From: Liopterus haemorrhoidalis
Lineage: Eukaryota; Arthropoda; Insecta; Coleoptera; Dytiscidae
Assembly: GCA_963971575.1 (NCBI GenBank)
Contig: OZ020616.1
Location: 25,389,120-25,453,119 of the forward strand
Direction: 5' to 3'
DNA length: 64,000 bases
Below, in pieces: positions 10,535-23,851 of this stretch. Every line of letters starts with the position of its first letter. Position 1 is the stretch's first letter. Under the pieces are notes generated by a model. It was not told where the DNA came from. It saw only the letters and a program-made list of their open reading frames with translations, and did no database searches. The position numbers and the translations under genes are program-made.

Positions 10535-10910
10535 AAGTACCTAAAATTGACTATATCGGAAAATAGTACCTAAAATTGACTATTACTCAAAAACTAAGGC
10601 CTATTGATTTTTTTAAATATTTTTTTATTAATCCTCACCCCAAAATTACCTAACGGCCGTATTTTGTACTGTATTAGGAAAACTTTTTTTTTTTCAAAAA
10701 AATTAACAGAATATATGAACATGTATTTCAAAAACTAAAAGAGATAGGGACCTGCGGTTGGAACTTTTGAAGTTTGAAGGTCCGATATATGGTAAAGGCA
10801 CATTTTAAAACATATTTTAAACAAAAAAAAAATTTGAAAAATTTTGAAATTTTTGTAATAGAATTTAATTTTTCAAAAAATTATATCTCAATAACGGTAA
10901 AAGATAGGGA
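10535..10910. repeat. Truncated monomer after a ~298 bp internal deletion
   Basis: The sequence runs ...tatatctcaataa and then directly into aagtacctaaaattgac, skipping the anchor, the tcgaagg block, the GC inverted repeat, gggccgtag and TTGGCCAA. The anchor-to-anchor distance is 1,018 bp (9893 to 10911) where two units would span about 1,316 bp, so about 298 bp is missing. The breakpoint at 10533-10536 shares a short AA microhomology. The first surviving part also carries private changes (tattactc, aaggcctattga, ttttgtactg). Confidence 0.93.
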
Positions 10911-13900
10911 CCTCTGGTTTAAATTTTTGAGTTCCTCAAGTCCATTTTAGTCGAAGGAAATTAGGGCTTTAATAACAAAACTTATACAAAAGCATGTATC
11001 ATTAAACAAAACCCTTAAAAATGGCAAAAAATCGAAAAATCGTAATAGGAACCCCTTCGATAAGAAATCTAGAATTTTTACCAAAAAAAATATTTCGGAT
11101 TTTTCTTAAAATTGATACACATTGGGCCGTAGATCACAAAAATAAGGTTAATTTTGGATTTTGGCCAACTGTTTTTGAGTAAATCGGAAAAAAAGTACTT
11201 AAAATTGACTATATCGGAAAATAGTACCTAAAACTGACTATAACTCAAAAACTAAAGCCTCTTGATTTTTTTAAATATTTTTTTATTAATCCTCACCCCA
11301 AAATTACCTAACGGCCGTATTTTGGACTGTATTAGGAAAACTTTTTTTTTTTCAAAAAAATTAACAGAATATATGAACATGTATTTCAAAAACTAAAAGA
11401 GATAGGGACCTGCGGTTGGAATTTTTGAAGTTTTAAGGTCCGGTATATGGTAAAGGCACATTTTAAAACATATTTTAAACAAAAAAAATTTTTGAAAAAT
11501 TTTGAAATTTTTGTAATAGAATTTAATTTATCAAAAAATTATATCTCAATAACGGTAAAAGATAGGGACCTCTGGTTTAAATTTTTGAGTTCCTCAAGTC
11601 CATTTTAGTCGAAGGAAATTAGGGCCTTAATAACCAAACTTATACACAAGCATGTATCATTAAAAAAAAACCTTAAAAATGGCAAAAAATCGAAAAATCG
11701 TAAGGATGACCCCTTCGATAAGAAATCTCGAATTTTAACAAAAAAAAATATTTCGGATTTTTCTCAAAATTGATACACATTGGGCCGTTGATTTCAAAAA
11801 TAAGGTTCATTTTGGATTTTGGCCAACTGTTTTTGAGTAAATCGGAAAAAAAGTACCTAAAATTGACTATATCGGAAAATAGTACCTAAAATTGACTATA
11901 ACTCAAAAACTAAGGCCTCTTGATTTTTTTAAATATTTTTTTATTAATCCTCACCCCAAAATTACCTAACGGCCGTATTTTGGACTGTATTAGGAAAACT
12001 TTTTTTTTCAAAAAAATTAACAGAGAATATATGAACAGGTATTTCAAAAACTAAAAGAGATAGGGACCTGCGGTAGGAATTTTTGAAGTTTTAAGGTCCG
12101 ATATATGGTAAAGGCACATTTTAAAACATATTTTAAACAAAAAAAAATTTTGAAAAATTTTGAAATTTTTGTAATAGAATTTAATTTTTCAAAAAATTAT
12201 ATCTCAATAACGGTAAAAGATAGGGACCTCTGGTTTAAGTTTTTGAGTTCCTCAAGTCCATTTTAGTCGAAGGAAATTAGGGCCTTAATAACAAAACTTA
12301 TACAAAAGCATGTATCATTAAACAAAACCCTTAAAAATGGCAAAAAATCGAAAAATCGTAAGGGGGACCCCTTCGATAAGAAATCTTGAATTTTTACCAA
12401 AAAAAATATTTCGGATTTTTCTCAAAATTGATACACATTGGGCCGTAGATCACAAAAATAAGGTTAATTTTGGATTTTGGCCAACTATTTTTGAGTAAAT
12501 CGGAAAAAAAGTACCTAAAATTGACTATATCGGAAAATAGTACCTAAAATTGACTATAACTCAAAAACTAAAGCCTCTTGATTTTTTTAAATATTTTTTT
12601 ATTAATCCTCACCCCAAAATTACCTAACGGCCGTATTTTAGACTGTATTAGGAAAACTTTTTTTTTTTCAAAAAAATTAACAAAATATATGAACATGTAT
12701 TTCAAAAACTAAAAGAGATAGGGACCTGCGGTTAAAACTTTTGAAGTTTTAAGGTCCGATATATGGTAAAGGCACATTTTAAAACATATTTTAAACAAAA
12801 AAAAAATTTGAAAAATTTTGAAATTTTTGTAATAGAATTTAATTTTTCAAAAAATTATATCTCAATAACGGTAAAAGATAGGGACCTCTGGTTTAAATTT
12901 TTGATTTCCTCAAGTCCATTTAGTCGAAGGAAATTAGGGCCTTAATAACCAAACTTATACAAAAGCATGTATCATTAAACAAAACCCTTAAAAATGGCAA
13001 AAAATCGAAAAATCGTAAGGGGGACCCCTTCGATAAGAAATCTCGAATTTTTACAAAAAAAAATATTTCGGATTTTTCTCAAAATTGATACACATTGGGC
13101 CGTAGATCACAAAAATAAGGTTCATTTTGGATTTTGGCCAACTGTTTTTGAGTAAATCGGAAAAAAAGTACCTAAAATTGACTATATCGGAAAATAGTAC
13201 CTAAAATTGACTATAACTCAAAAACTAAGGCCTCTTGATTTTTTTAAATATTTTTTTATTAATCCTCACCCCAAAATTACCTAACAGCCGTATTTTGAAA
13301 TGTATTAGGAAAACTTTTTTTTTCAAAAAAATTAACAGAGAATATATGAACAGGTATTTCAAAAACTAAAAGAGATAGGGACCTGCGGTGGGAATTTTTG
13401 AAGTTTTAAGGTCCGATATATGGTAAAGGCACATTTTAAAACATATTTTAAACAAAAAAAAATTTTGAAAAATTTTGAAATTTTTATAATAGAATTTAAT
13501 TTATCAAAAAATTATATCTCAATAACGGTAAAAGATAGGGACCTCTGGTTTAAATTTTTGAGTTCCTCAAGTCCATTTTAGTCGAAGGAAATTAGGGCCT
13601 TAATAACCAAACTTACACAAAAGCATGTATCATTAAAAAAAAACCTTAAAAATGGCAAAAAATCGAAAAATCGTAAGCGGGACCCCTTCGATAAGAAATC
13701 TCGAATTTTTACAAAAAAAAATATTTCGGATTTTTCTCAAAATTGATACACATTGGGCCGTAAATTTCAAAAATAAGGTTCATTTTGGATTTTGGCCAAC
13801 TGTTTTTGAGTAAATCGGAAAAAAAGTACCTAAAATTGACTATATCGGAAAATAGTACCTAAAATTGACTATAACTCAAAAACTAAGGCCTCTGGATTTT

Positions 13901-16455
13901 TTTAAATATTTTTTTATTAATCCTCACCCCAAAATTACCTAACGGCCGTATTTTGGACTGTATTAGGAAAACTTTTTTTTTCAAAAAAATTAACAGAAAA
14001 TATATGAACAGGTATTTCAAAAACTAAAAGAGATAGGGACCTGCGGTGGGAATTTTTGAAGTTTTAAGGTCCGATATATGGTAAAGGCACATTTTAAAAC
14101 ATATTTTAAACAAAAAAAAATTTTGAAAAATTTTGAAATTTTTGTAATAGAATTTAATTTTTCAAAAAACTATATCTCAATAACGGTAAAAGATAGGGAC
14201 CTCTGGTTTAAATTTTTGAGTTCCTCAAGTCCATTTTAGTCGAAGGAAATTAGGGCCTTAATAACAAAACTTATACAAAAGCATGTATCATTAAACAAAA
14301 CCCTTAAAAATGGCAAAAAATCGAAAAATCGTAAGGGGGACCCCTTCGATAAGAATTCTAGAATTTTTACCAAAAAAAATATTTCGGATTTTTCTCAAAA
14401 TTGATACACATTGGGCCGTAGATCACAAAAATAAGGTTAATTTTGGATTTTAGCCAACTGTTTTTGAGTAAATCGGAAAAAAAGTACCTAAAATTGACTA
14501 TATCGGAAAATAGTACCTAAAATTGACTATAACTCAAAAACTAAGGCCTCTTGATTTTTTTAAATATTTTTTTATTAATCCTCACCCCAAAATTACCTAA
14601 CGGCCGTATTTTGGACTGTATTAGGAAAACTTTTTTTTTCAAAAAAATTAACAGAGAATATATGAACAGGTATTTCAAAAACTAAAAGAGATAGGGACCT
14701 GCGGTGGGAATTTTTGAAGTTTTAAGGTCCGACATATGGTAAAGGCACATTTTAAAACATATTTTAAACAAAAAAAATTTTTGAAAAATTTTGAAATTTT
14801 TGTAATAGAATTTAATTTTTCAAAAAATTATATCTCAATAACGGTAAAAGATAGGGACCTCTGGTTTAAATTGTTGAGTTCCTCAAGTCCATTTCAGTCG
14901 AAGGAAATTAGGGCCTTAATAACCAAACTTATACAAAAGCATGTATCATTAAAGAAAACCCTTAAAAATGGCAAAAAATCGAAAAATCGTAAGGGAGACC
15001 CCTTCGATAAGAAATCTAGAATTTTTACCAAAAAAAATATTTCGGATTTTTCTCAAAATTGATACACATTGGGCCGTAGATTTCAAAAATAAGGTTCATT
15101 TTGGATTTTGGCCAACTGTTTTTGAGTAAATCGGAAAAAAAGTACCTAAAATTGACTATATCGGAAAATAGTACCTAAAATTGACTATAACTCAAAAACT
15201 AAGGCCTCTTGATTTTTTTAAATATTTTTTTATTAATCCTCACCCCAAAATTACCTAACGGCCGTATTTTGGACTGTATTAGGAAAACTTTTTTTTTTTC
15301 AAAAAAATTAACAGAATATATGAACATGTATTTCAAAAACTAAAAGAGATAGGGACCTGCGGTTGGAATTTTTGAAGTTTTAAGGTCCGGTATATGGTAA
15401 AGGCTCATTTTAAAACATATTTTAAACAAAAAAAAATTTTGAAAAATTTTGAAATTTTTGTAATAGAATTTAATTTTTCAAAAAATTATATCTCAATAAC
15501 GGTAAAAGATAGGGACCTCTGGTTTAAATTTTTGAGTTCCTCAAGTCCATTTTAGTCAAAGGAAATTAGGGCCTTAATAACAAATATTATACAAAAGCAT
15601 GTATCATTAAACAAAACCCTTAAAAATGGCAAAAAATCGAAAAATCGTAAGGGGTCCCCTTCGATAAGAAATCTAGAATTTTTACCAAAAAAAATATTTC
15701 GGATTTTTCTCAAAATTGATACACATTGGGCCGTAGATCACAAAAATAAGGTTAATTTTGGATTTTGGCCAACTGTTTTTGAGTAAATCGGAAAAAAAGT
15801 ACCTAAAATTGACTATATCGGAAAATAGTACCTAAAATTGACTATAACTCAAAAACTAAGGCCTCTTGATTTTTTTAAATATTTTTTTATTAATCCTCAC
15901 CCCAAAATTACCTAACGGCCGTATTTTGGACTGTATTAGGAAAACTTTTTTTTCAAAAAAATTAACAGAGAATATGTGGACAGGTATTTCAAAAACTAAA
16001 AGAGATAGGGACCTGCGGTTGGAATTTTTGAAGTTTTAAGGTCTGGTATATGGTAAAGGCACATTTTAAAACATATTTTAAACAAAAAAAAATTTTGAAA
16101 AATTTTGAAATTTTAGTAATAGAATTTAATTTTTCAAAAAATTATATCTCAATAACGGTAAAAGATAGGGACCTCTGGTTTAAATTTTTGAGTTCCTCAA
16201 GTCCATTTTAGTCGAAGGAAATTAGGGCCTTAATAACCAAACTTATACACAAGCATGTATCATTAAAAAAAAACCTTAAAAATGGCAAAAAATCGAAAAA
16301 TCGTAAGGATGACCCCTTCGATAAGAAATCTCGAATTTTTACAAAAAAAAATATTTCGGATTTTTCTCAAAATTGATACACATTGGGCCGTAGATCACAA
16401 AAATAAGGTTCATTTTGGATTTTGGCCAACTGTTTTTGAGTAAATCGGAAAAAAA

Positions 16456-16532
16456 TTACCTAAAATTGACTATATCGGAAAATAGTATCTAAAATTGACT
16501 ATATCGGAAAATAGTACCTAAAATTGACTATA
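16456..16532 (+). repeat. 29 bp repeat expanded to three copies
   Basis: Copies start at 16456 (ttacctaaaattgac), 16485 (gtatctaaaattgac) and 16514 (gtacctaaaattgac), exactly 29 bp apart; the third is the usual partial copy. The host monomer (16172 to 16860) is 688 bp, about 30 bp longer than average, which matches one added copy. The middle copy has a private C-to-T change (gtatct). Confidence 0.93.
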
Positions 16533-19493
16533 ACTCAAAAACTAAGGCCTCTTGATTTTTTTAAATATTTTTTTATTAATCCTCACCCCAAAATTACCTA
16601 ACGGCCGTATTTTGGACTGTATTAGGAAAACTTTTTTTTTTTCAAAAAATGAACAGAGATTATATGAACATGTATTTAAAAAACAAAAAGAGATAGTGAC
16701 CTGCGGTTGGAATTTTTGAAGTTTTAAGGTCCGATATATGGTAAAGGCACATTTAAAAACATATTTTAAACACAAAAAGTTTTTGAAAAATTTTGTAATT
16801 TTTGTAATAGAATTTAGTTTTTCAAAAAATTATATCTCAATAACGGTAAAAGATAGGGACCTCTGGTTTAAATTTTTGAGTTCCTCAAGTCCATTTTAGT
16901 CGAAGGAAATTAGGGCCTTAATAACAAAACTTATACAAAAGCATGTATCATTAAACAAAACCCTTAAAAATGGCAAAAAATCGAAAAATCGTAAGGGGGA
17001 CCCCTTCGAAAAGAAATTTAGAATTTTTACCAAAAAAAATATTTCGGATTTTTCTCAAAATTGATACACATTGGGCCGTAGATCACAAAAATAAGGTTAA
17101 TTTTGGATTTTGGCCAACTGTTTTTGAGTAAATCGGAAAAAAAGTACCTAAAATTGACTATATCGGAAAATAGTACCTAAAATTGACTATAACTCAAAAA
17201 CTAAGGCCTCTTGATTTTTTTAAATATTTTTTTATTAATCCTCACCCAAAAATTACCTAACGGCCGTATTTTGGACTGTATTAGGAAAACTTTTTTTTTC
17301 AAAAAAATTAACAGAAAATATATGAACAGGTATTTCAAAAACTAAAAGAGATAGGGACCTGCGGTGGGAATTTTTGAAGTTTTAAGGTCCGATATATGGT
17401 AAAGGCACATTTTAAAACATATTTTAAACAAAAAAAAATTTTGAAAAATTTTGAAATTTTTGTAATAGAATTTAATTTTTCAAAAAACTATATCTCAATA
17501 ACGGTAAAAGAAAGGGACCTCTGGTTTAAATTTTTGAGTTCCTCAAGTCCATTTTAGTCGAAGGAAATTAGGGCCTTAATAACAAAACTTATACAAAAGC
17601 ATGTATCATTAAACAAAACCCTTAAAAATGGCAAAAAATCGAAAAATCGTAAGGGGGACCCCTTCGATAAGAATTCTAGAATTTTTACCAAAAAAAATAT
17701 TTCGGATTTTTCTCAAAATTGATACACATTGGGCCGTAGATCACAAAAATAAGGTTAATTTTGGATTTTGGCCAACTGTTTTTGAGTAAATCGGAAAAAA
17801 AGTACCTAACATTGACTATATCGGAAAATAGTACCTAAAATTGACTATAACTCAAAAACTAAGGCCTCTTGATTTTTTTAAATATTTTTTTATTAATCCT
17901 CACCCCAAAATTACCTAACTGCCGTATTTTGGACTGTATTAGGAAAACTTTTTTTTTTTCAAAAAAATTAACAGAGAATATATGAACATGTATTTCAAAA
18001 ACTAAAAGAGATAGGGACCTGCGGTGGGAATTTTTGAAGTTTTAAGGTCCGATATATGGTAAAGGCACATTTTAAAACATATTTTAAACAAAAAAAAATT
18101 TTGAAAAATTTTGAAATTTTTGTAATAGAATTTAATTTTTCAAAAAATTATATCTCAATAACGGTAAAAGATAGGGACCTCTGGTTTAAATTTTTGATTT
18201 CCTCAAGTCCATTTTAGTCGAAGGAAATTAGGGCCTTAATAACCAAACTTATACAAAAGCATGTATCATTAAACAAAACCCTTAAAAATGGCAAAAAATC
18301 GAAAAATCGTAAGGGGGACCCCTTCGATAAGAAATCTCGAATTTTTACAAAAAAAAATATTTCGGATTTTTCTCAAAATTGATACACATTGGGCCGTAGA
18401 TCACAAAAATAAGGTTCATTTTGGATTTTGGCCAACTGTTTTTGAGTAAATCGGAAAAAAAGTACCTAAAATTGACTATATCGGAAAATAGTACCTAAAA
18501 TTGACTATTACTCAAAAACTAAGGCCTCTTGATTTTTTTAAATATTTTTTTATTAATCCTCACCCCAAAATTACCTAACGGCCGTATTTTGGACTGTATT
18601 AGGAAAACTTTTTTTTTTTCAAAAAAATTAACAGAATATATGAACATGTATTTCAAAAACTAAAAGAGATAGGGACCTGCGGTTGGAATTTTTGAAGTTT
18701 TAAGGTCCGATATATGGTAAAGGCACATTTTAAAACATATTTTAAACAAAAAAAAATTTTGAAAAATTTTGAAATTTTTATAATAGAATTTAATTTTTCA
18801 AAAACTTATATCTCAATAACGGTAAAAGATAGGGACCTCTGGTTTAAATTTTTGGGTTCCTCAAGTCCATTTCAGTCGAAGGAAATTAGGGCCTTAATAA
18901 CCAAACTTATACAAAAGCATGTATCATTAAAGAAAACCCTTAAAAATGGCAAAAAATCGAAAAATCGTAAGGGAGACCCCTTCGATAAGAAATCTAGAAT
19001 TTTTACCAAAAAAAATATTTCGGATTTTTCTCAAAATTGATACACATTGGGCCGTAGATTTCAAAAATAAGGTTCATTTTGGATTTTGGCCAACTGTTTT
19101 TGAGTAAATCGGAAAAAAAGTACCTAAAATTGACTATATCGGAAAATAGTACCTAAAATTGACTATAACTCAAAAACTAAGGCCTCTTGATTTTTTTAAA
19201 TATTTTTTTATTAATCCTCACCCCAAAATTACCTAACGGCCGTATTTTGGACTGTATTAGGAAAACTTTTTTTTTTTCAAAAAAATTAACAGAATATATG
19301 AACATGTATTTCAAAAACTAAAAGAGATAGGGACCTGCGGTTGGAACTTTTGAAGTTTAAAGGTCCGATATATGGTAAAGGCACATTTTAAAACATATTT
19401 TAAACAAAAAAAAAATTTGAAAAATTTTGAAATTTTTGTAATAGAATTTAATTTTTCAAAAAATTATATCTCAATAACGGTAAAAGATAATGA

Positions 19494-20808
19494 CCTCTGG
19501 TTTAAATTTTTGAGTTCCTCAAGTCCATTTTAGTCGAAGGAAATTAGGGCTTTAATAACAAAACTTATACAAAAGCATGTATCATTAAACAAAACCCTTA
19601 AAAATGGCAAAAAATCGAAAAATCGTAAGGGAGACCCCTTCGATAAGAAATCTAGAATTTTTACCAAAAAAAATATTTCGTATTTTTCTTAAAATTGATA
19701 CACATTGGGCCGTAGATCACAAAAATAAGGTTAATTTTGGATTTTGGCCAACTGTTTTTGAGTAAATCGGAAAAAAAGTACCTAAAATTGACTATATCGG
19801 AAAATAGTACCTAAAATTGACTATAACTCAAAAACTAAGGCCTCTTGATTTTTTTAAATATTTTTTTATTAATCCTCACCCCAAAATTACCTAACGGCCG
19901 TATTTTGGACTGTATTAGGAAAACTTTTTTTTCAAAAAAATTAACAGAGAATATGTGGACAGGTATTTCAAAAACTAAAAGAGATAGGGACCTGCGGTTG
20001 GAATTTTTGAAGTTTTAAGGTCCGGTATATGGTAAAGGCACATTTTAAAACATATTTTAAACAAAAAAAAATTTTGAAAAATTTTGAAATTTTTGTAATA
20101 GAATTTAATTTTTCAAAAAATGATATCTCAATAACGGTAAAAGATAGGGACCTCTGGTTTAAATTTTTGAGTTCCTCAAGTCCATTTTAGTCGAAGGAAA
20201 TTAGGGCCTTAATAACCAAACTTACACAAAAGCATGTATCATTAAAAAAAAACCTTAAAAATGGCAAAAAATCGAAAAATCGTAAGCGGGACCCCTTCGA
20301 TAAGAAATCTCGAATTTTTACAAAAAAAAATATTTCGGATTTTTCTCAAAATTGATACACATTGGGCCGTAAATTTCAAAAATAAGGTTCATTTTGGATT
20401 TTGGCCAACTGTTTTTGAGTAAATCGGAAAAAAAGTACCTAAAATTGACTATATCGGAAAATAGTACCTAAAATTGACTATAACTCAAAAACTAAGGCCT
20501 CTGGATTTTTTTAAATATTTTTTTATTAATCCTCACCCCAAAATTACCTAACGGCCGTATTTTGGACTGTATTAGGAAAACTTTTTTTTTTTCAAAAAAA
20601 TTAACAGAATATATGAACATGTATTTCAAAAACTAAAAGAGATAGGGACCTGCGGTTGGAACTTTTGAAGTTTTAAGGTCCGATATATGGTAAAGGCACA
20701 TTTTAAAACATATTTTAAACAAAAAAAAAATTTGAAAAATTTTGAAATTTTTGTAATAGAATTTAATTTTTCAAAAAATTATATCTCAATAACGGTAAAA
20801 GATAATGA
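19494..20808. repeat. 2-monomer higher-order repeat, copy 1
   Basis: Two units that recur 1,315 bp downstream. Shared private variants are aatgacctctgg, gggctttaataac, tttcgtatttttctt, aatatgtggacagg, cttacacaaaagc, gtaaatttc and ggcctctggattt. Similarity begins slightly upstream, at about 19370. This copy has tgatatctc at 20120 where the partner has ttatatctc. Confidence 0.88.
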
Positions 20809-22122
20809 CCTCTGGTTTAAATTTTTGAGTTCCTCAAGTCCATTTTAGTCGAAGGAAATTAGGGCTTTAATAACAAAACTTATACAAAAGCATGTATCAT
20901 TAAACAAAACCCTTAAAAATGGCAAAAAATCGAAAAATCGTAAGGGAGACCCCTTCGATAAGAAATCTAGAATTTTTACCAAAAAAAATATTTCGTATTT
21001 TTCTTAAAATTGATACACATTGGGCCGTAGATCACAAAAATAAGGTTAATTTTGGATTTTGGCCAACTGTTTTTGAGTAAATCGGAAAAAAGTACCTAAA
21101 ATTGACTATATCGGAAAATAGTACCTAAAATTGACTATAACTCAAAAACTAAGGCCTCTTGATTTTTTTAAATATTTTTTTATTAATCCTCACCCCAAAA
21201 TTACCTAACGGCCGTATTTTGGACTGTATTAGGAAAACTTTTTTTTCAAAAAAATTAACAGAGAATATGTGGACAGGTATTTCAAAAACTAAAAGAGATA
21301 GGGACCTGCGGTTGGAATTTTTGAAGTTTTAAGGTCCGGTATATGGTAAAGGCACATTTTAAAACATATTTTAAACAAAAAAAAATTTTGAAAAATTTTG
21401 AAATTTTTGTAATAGAATTTAATTTTTCAAAAAATTATATCTCAATAACGGTAAAAGATAGGGACCTCTGGTTTAAATTTTTGAGTTCCTCAAGTCCATT
21501 TTAGTCGAAGGAAATTAGGGCCTTAATAACCAAACTTACACAAAAGCATGTATCATTAAAAAAAAACCTTAAAAATGGCAAAAAATCGAAAAATCGTAAG
21601 CGGGACCCCTTCGATAAGAAATCTCGAATTTTTACAAAAAAAAATATTTCGGATTTTTCTCAAAATTGATACACATTGGGCCGTAAATTTCAAAAATAAG
21701 GTTCATTTTGGATTTTGGCCAACTGTTTTTGAGTAAATCGGAAAAAAAGTACCTAAAATTGACTATATCGGAAAATAGTACCTAAAATTGACTATAACTC
21801 AAAAACTAAGGCCTCTGGATTTTTTTAAATATTTTTTTATTAATCCTCACCCCAAAATTACCTAACGGCCGTATTTTGGACTGTATTAGGAAAACTTTTT
21901 TTTTTTCAAAAAAATTAACAGAATATATGAACATGTATTTCAAAAACTAAAAGAGATAGGGACCTGCGGTTTGAACTTTTGAAGTTTTAAGGTCCGATAT
22001 ATGGTAAAGGCACATTTTAAAACATATTTTTAACAAAAAAAAAATTTGAAAAATTTTGAAATATTTGTAATAGAATTTAATTTTTCAAAAAATTATATCT
22101 CAATAACGGTAAAAGATAGGGA
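20809..22122. repeat. 2-monomer higher-order repeat, copy 2
   Basis: Tandem partner of the preceding dimer with the same variant series. It differs by one fewer A before gtacctaaa near 21091 and by gcggtttgaac near 21965. The single unit at 13542 carries the second half of the same variant set (aagcggga, gtaaatttc, ggcctctggattt), so the dimer was assembled from older classes. Confidence 0.88.
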
Positions 22123-23851
22123 CCTCTGGTTTAAATTTTTGATTTCCTCAAGTCCATTTTAGTCGAAGGAAATTAGGGCCTTAATAACCAAACTTATACA
22201 AAAGCATGTATCATTAAACAAAACCCTTAAAAATGGCAAAAAATCGAAAAATCGTAAGGGGGACCCCTTCGATAAGAAATCTCGAATTTTTACAAAAAAA
22301 AATATTTCGGATTTTTCTCAAAATTGATACACATTGGGCCGTAGATCACAAAAATAAGGTTCATTTTGGATTTTGGCCAACTGTTTTTGAGTAAATCGGA
22401 AAAAAAGTACCTAAAAATGACTACATCGGAAAATAGTACCTAAAATTGACTATAACTCAAAAACTAAGGCCTCTTGATTTTTTTAAATATTTTTTTATTA
22501 ATCCTCACCCCAAAATTATCTAACGGCCGTATTTTGGACTGTATTAGGAAAACTTTTTTTTCAAAAAAATTAACAGAGAATATGTGGACAGGTATTTCAA
22601 AAACTAAAAGAGATAGGGACCTGCGGTTGGAATTTTTGAAGTTTTAAGGTCCGGTATATGGTAAAGGCACATTTTAAAACATATTTTAAACAAAAAAAAA
22701 TTTTGAAAAATTTTGAAATTTTTGTAATAGAATTTAATTTTTCAAAAAATTATATCTCAATAACGGTAAAAGATAGGGACCTCTGGTTTAAATTTTTGAG
22801 TTCCTCAAGTCCATTTTAGTCGAAGGAAATTAGGGCCTTAATAACAAAACTTATACAAAAGCATGTATCATTAAACAAAACCCTTAAAAATGGCAAAAAA
22901 TCGAAAAATCGTAAGGGGAACCCCTTCGATAAGAAATCTAGAATTTTTACCAAAAAAAATATTTCGGATTTTTCTCAAAATTGATACACATTGGGCCGTA
23001 GATCACAAAAATAAGGTTAATTTTGGATTTTGGCCAACTGTTTTTGAGTAAATCGGAAAAAAAGTACTTAAAATTGACTATATCGGAAAATAGTACCTAA
23101 AATTGACTATAACTCAAAAACTAAGGCCTCTTGATTTTTTTAAATATTTTTTTATTTATCCTCACCCCAAAATTACCTAACGGCCGTATTTTGGACTGTA
23201 TTAGGAAAACTTTTTTTTCAAAAAAATTAACAGAGAATATGTGAACAGGTATTTCAAAAACTAAAAGAGATAGGGACCTGCGGTTGGAATTTTTGAAGTT
23301 TTAAGGTCCGGTATATGGTAAAGGCACATTTTAAAACATATTTTAAACAAAAAAAATTTTTGAAAAATTTTGAAATTTTTGTAATAGAATTTAATTTATC
23401 AAAAAATTATATCTCAATAACGGTAAAAGATAGGGACCTCTGGTTTAAATTTTTGAGTTCCTCAAGTCCATTTTAGTCGAAGGAAATTAGGGCCTTAATA
23501 ACCAAACTTATACACAAGCATGTATCATTAAAAAAAAACCTTAAAAATGGCAAAAAATCGAAAAATCGTAAGGATGACCCCTTCGATAAGAAATCTCGAA
23601 TTTTTACAAAAAAAAATATTTCGGATTTTTCTCAAAATTGATACACATTGGGTCGTAGATTTCAAAAATAAGGTTCATTTTGGATTTTGGCCAACTGTTT
23701 TTGAGTAAATCGGAAAAAAAGTACCTAAAATTGACTATATCGGAAAATAGTACCTAAAATTGACTATAACTCAAAAACTAAGGCCTCTTGATTTTTTTAA
23801 ATATTTTTTTATTAATCCTCACCCCAAAATTACCTAACGGCCGTATTTTGT

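Larger units (their letters stand above)
10911..22122. repeat. Region 2: 17 monomers, mixed classes
   Basis: Anchor positions: 10911, 11569, 12227, 12885, 13542, 14200, 14858, 15516, 16172, 16860, 17518, 18178, 18836, 19494, 20151, 20809, 21465. Units 13542 and 14200 resemble 5940 and 6599 (cttacacaaaagc, aagcggga, agaaaatatatg, gaattctag), and units 14858 and 18836 resemble 8578 (ccatttcagtcg). The order of classes therefore partly repeats that of region 1 with units gained or lost. Only satellite is present. Confidence 0.92.
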
